A DNA stretch of 64,000 nucleotides, taken from NCBI RefSeq assembly GCF_019168305.1, contig NZ_JAHTBI010000023.1, positions 1-64,000 on the forward strand, in the 5' to 3' direction. Source of the stretch: Pseudomonas aegrilactucae. Lineage in GTDB: Bacteria > Pseudomonadota > Gammaproteobacteria > Pseudomonadales > Pseudomonadaceae. Positions 62,585 to 64,000 of this stretch are shown here, one piece after another (position 1 is the stretch's first letter; every line of letters starts with the position of its first letter). The notes under the pieces were generated by a model that was not told the DNA's origin, did not search any database, and was given only the letters and a program-made list of their open reading frames with translations. The position numbers were made by a program, and so were the translations under genes.

Positions 62585-64000
62585 ATGAGCACACCTGCCG
62601 CTTCATCACCCTCCACTGGCGCCAAGCCGGTGTTACCGCTTGGCCTGCTGCTGGGCATCGCCGCGCTGATCGGCGTGTTGCTGTTGCCGCTGCCGGCCGA
62701 TCTGCCGGTGGCCGGGCACCGTGTGCTGGCGATCCTGGCGTTTGCCGTGGTGGTGTGGATCAGCGAGGCGGTGTCGTACGAGGCCAGTGCGATCATGATC
62801 ACCTCGCTGCTGGCGTTCCTGTTGGGTACGGCACCGACCCTCGCCGACCCGTCGGTGACCTATGGCTCGTCGGCGGCGGTGAGCATGGCCCTGACCGGCT
62901 TCGCCAACCCGGCGCTGGCGCTGGTGGTCGGTGCGCTGTTCATCGCTGCGGCGATGACCCACACCGGGCTGGACCGGCGCATTGCGCTGGTCACTCTCAA
63001 TCGTGTCGGGGTGAGCACGCGGCGCATCCTGCTCGGCGCCATGGTGGTGATCATTCTGCTCAGCCTGGTGGTGCCTAGTGCCACCGCGCGCAGTGCCTGC
63101 GTGGTGCCGATCATGATGGGGGTGATCGCCGCCTTCGGCGTCGACAGGCGTTCCAACATCGCCGCCGGCATCATGATCATCGTGGCCCAGGGCACCAGTA
63201 TCTGGAACATCGGCATTCAGACCGCTGCTGCGCAGAACCTGCTGACCGTGGGCTTCATGGACAAGATGCTCGGCGCGCGGGTGTCATGGATCGACTGGCT
63301 GATCGCTGGCGCGCCCTGGGCGGTGATCATGTCGGTGGTGCTGATCGTGCTGGTGCTCAAGATGCTGCCGCCCGAGCGCGGCAGCATCCCCGGCGGCAAG
63401 GCCGCCGTGGCTGAGCAACTGGCGGCGCTGGGGCCGATGGGCGGAGCGCAGAAGCGTCTGCTCGGTGTCTCGCTGCTGTTGCTGCTGGCGTGGGCCACCG
63501 AGGGCAAGCTGCATCACTTCGACACCACCTCCACCACCTATGCGGGGCTGGTGCTGCTGCTGTTGCCGCGTTTTGGAGTGATGACCTGGAAGGATGTGCA
63601 GGCGCGCATCCCGTGGGGCACGGTGATCGTGTTCGGGGTCGGGATCAGCCTGGGCACCACGTTGCTGACCACCCACGCAGGGCAGTGGCTGGGCGCGCAG
63701 GTGGTGGGCAACACCGGGCTGGACCAGTTGGGTACGTTGGGGGTGTTTGCGATTCTCTCGGCATTCCTGATCGTGATTCATCTGGGCTTTGCCAGTGCCA
63801 CTGCGCTGACCTCGGCGCTGCTGCCGATCCTGATCGCGGTGCTGCAGACGTTGCCAGGGGACTTCAACCGGTTGGGCATGACGATGGTGCTGGGGTTTGT
63901 GGTCAGCTACGGGTTCATCTTGCCGATCAACGCACCGCAGAACATGGTGTGCCTGGGTACCGAGACGTTCAATGCGCGTCAGTTTGCCAAGGTGGGGATT
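62585..64000 (+). CDS. DASS/SLC13 family anion permease (3' end outside the window)
   Basis: First 472 codons of an SLC13-like permease with many hydrophobic helices. It starts at the ATG at 62585 (MSTPAASSPSTGAKPVLPLG) with AAGAAG upstream. Family motifs: VVWISEAVSYEASAIMITSL near the N-terminus, VPSATARS as the first SNT-type motif (here S-A-T) and INAPQNMVCLG near the second. Such transporters move dicarboxylates, citrate or sulfate with Na+. The gene continues past the right edge. Confidence 0.88.
   Translation, partial: MSTPAASSPSTGAKPVLPLGLLLGIAALIGVLLLPLPADLPVAGHRVLAILAFAVVVWISEAVSYEASAIMITSLLAFLLGTAPTLADPSVTYGSSAAVSMALTGFANPALALVVGALFIAAAMTHTGLDRRIALVTLNRVGVSTRRILLGAMVVIILLSLVVPSATARSACVVPIMMGVIAAFGVDRRSNIAAGIMIIVAQGTSIWNIGIQTAAAQNLLTVGFMDKMLGARVSWIDWLIAGAPWAVIMSVVLIVLVLKMLPPERGSIPGGKAAVAEQLAALGPMGGAQKRLLGVSLLLLLAWATEGKLHHFDTTSTTYAGLVLLLLPRFGVMTWKDVQARIPWGTVIVFGVGISLGTTLLTTHAGQWLGAQVVGNTGLDQLGTLGVFAILSAFLIVIHLGFASATALTSALLPILIAVLQTLPGDFNRLGMTMVLGFVVSYGFILPINAPQNMVCLGTETFNARQFAKVGI

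Overview
The window looks like a chromosomal segment of a fluorescent Pseudomonas of the P. putida group. The evidence is the high G+C, dense gene packing, many REP-type palindromes built on GCTGGCTTGCCAGCGAA, a complete glc operon, a PQQ-dependent quinohaemoprotein alcohol dehydrogenase with its sigma-54 activator, and a VgrG-linked T6SS island. No tRNA, rRNA, insertion sequence or CRISPR array was seen. The taxonomic call is an inference from gene content.

Region 1 (about 0.1-17.9 kb) is an accessory catabolic locus. It holds a LysR regulator and an AllE-like cupin, then a luciferase-like flavin monooxygenase and two near-identical FMN reductases. It also has an NCS1 permease, a polyamine-type ABC transporter, a RibB-like riboflavin enzyme, DUF1330, a NUDIX hydrolase and a GntR/FCD regulator. 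The set is completed by a PcaC-like protein, an aldehyde dehydrogenase, an alpha/beta hydrolase and a DUF1185 protein. Six copies of one operator, core TGGTATACC(A/G)TAATA, lie in front of the transcription units and tie most of these scattered genes into one regulon, probably governed by the internal GntR protein. The enzyme set (two-component monooxygenase, aldehyde dehydrogenase, hydrolase) resembles the known ring-opening routes for trigonelline and pyridine. I infer an oxidative ring-opening pathway for a small nitrogen compound, most likely an N-heterocycle; the substrate is unknown. A chemoreceptor gene sharing one of the operators has been destroyed by an internal deletion.

Region 2 (18-24 kb) is an alcohol oxidation unit: a periplasmic PQQ/haem c alcohol dehydrogenase and an aldehyde dehydrogenase behind a clear -24/-12 promoter with upstream inverted repeats, followed by the convergent AcoR-type activator. 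Region 3 (24-31.4 kb) is glcDEFG-glcB with divergent glcC and TGGT-N3-ACCA operators. Region 4 (31.5-34.7 kb) has a TreS-type GH13 enzyme, an Lrp regulator and a GNAT acetyltransferase.

Region 5 (34.7-39.6 kb) is a five-gene operon behind a cobalamin riboswitch: substrate-binding protein, FecCD permease, ATPase, pseudoazurin-like cupredoxin and OprD porin. Region 6 (39.6-42.7 kb) carries a DUF1624-type membrane protein, a Sco1/PCuAC copper chaperone pair and a NUDIX protein. Region 7 (42.7-49.5 kb) is a VgrG island with a DUF4123 adaptor, a VasX-like membrane-active effector and a DUF6708 protein; its distal part is visibly AT-rich.

Region 8 (49.7-58.8 kb) has an EamA exporter, a UvrA2-type ATPase, and a tightly overlapping six-gene operon encoding RsbR, RsbS, RsbT and an RsbX-like phosphatase fused to an ATPase, plus two histidine kinases, i.e. 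a Gram-negative stressosome module. Region 9 (58.9-64 kb) has a DUF1254 protein, a YbjQ protein, several small conserved-looking hypotheticals, and a DASS/SLC13 permease cut by the right edge.
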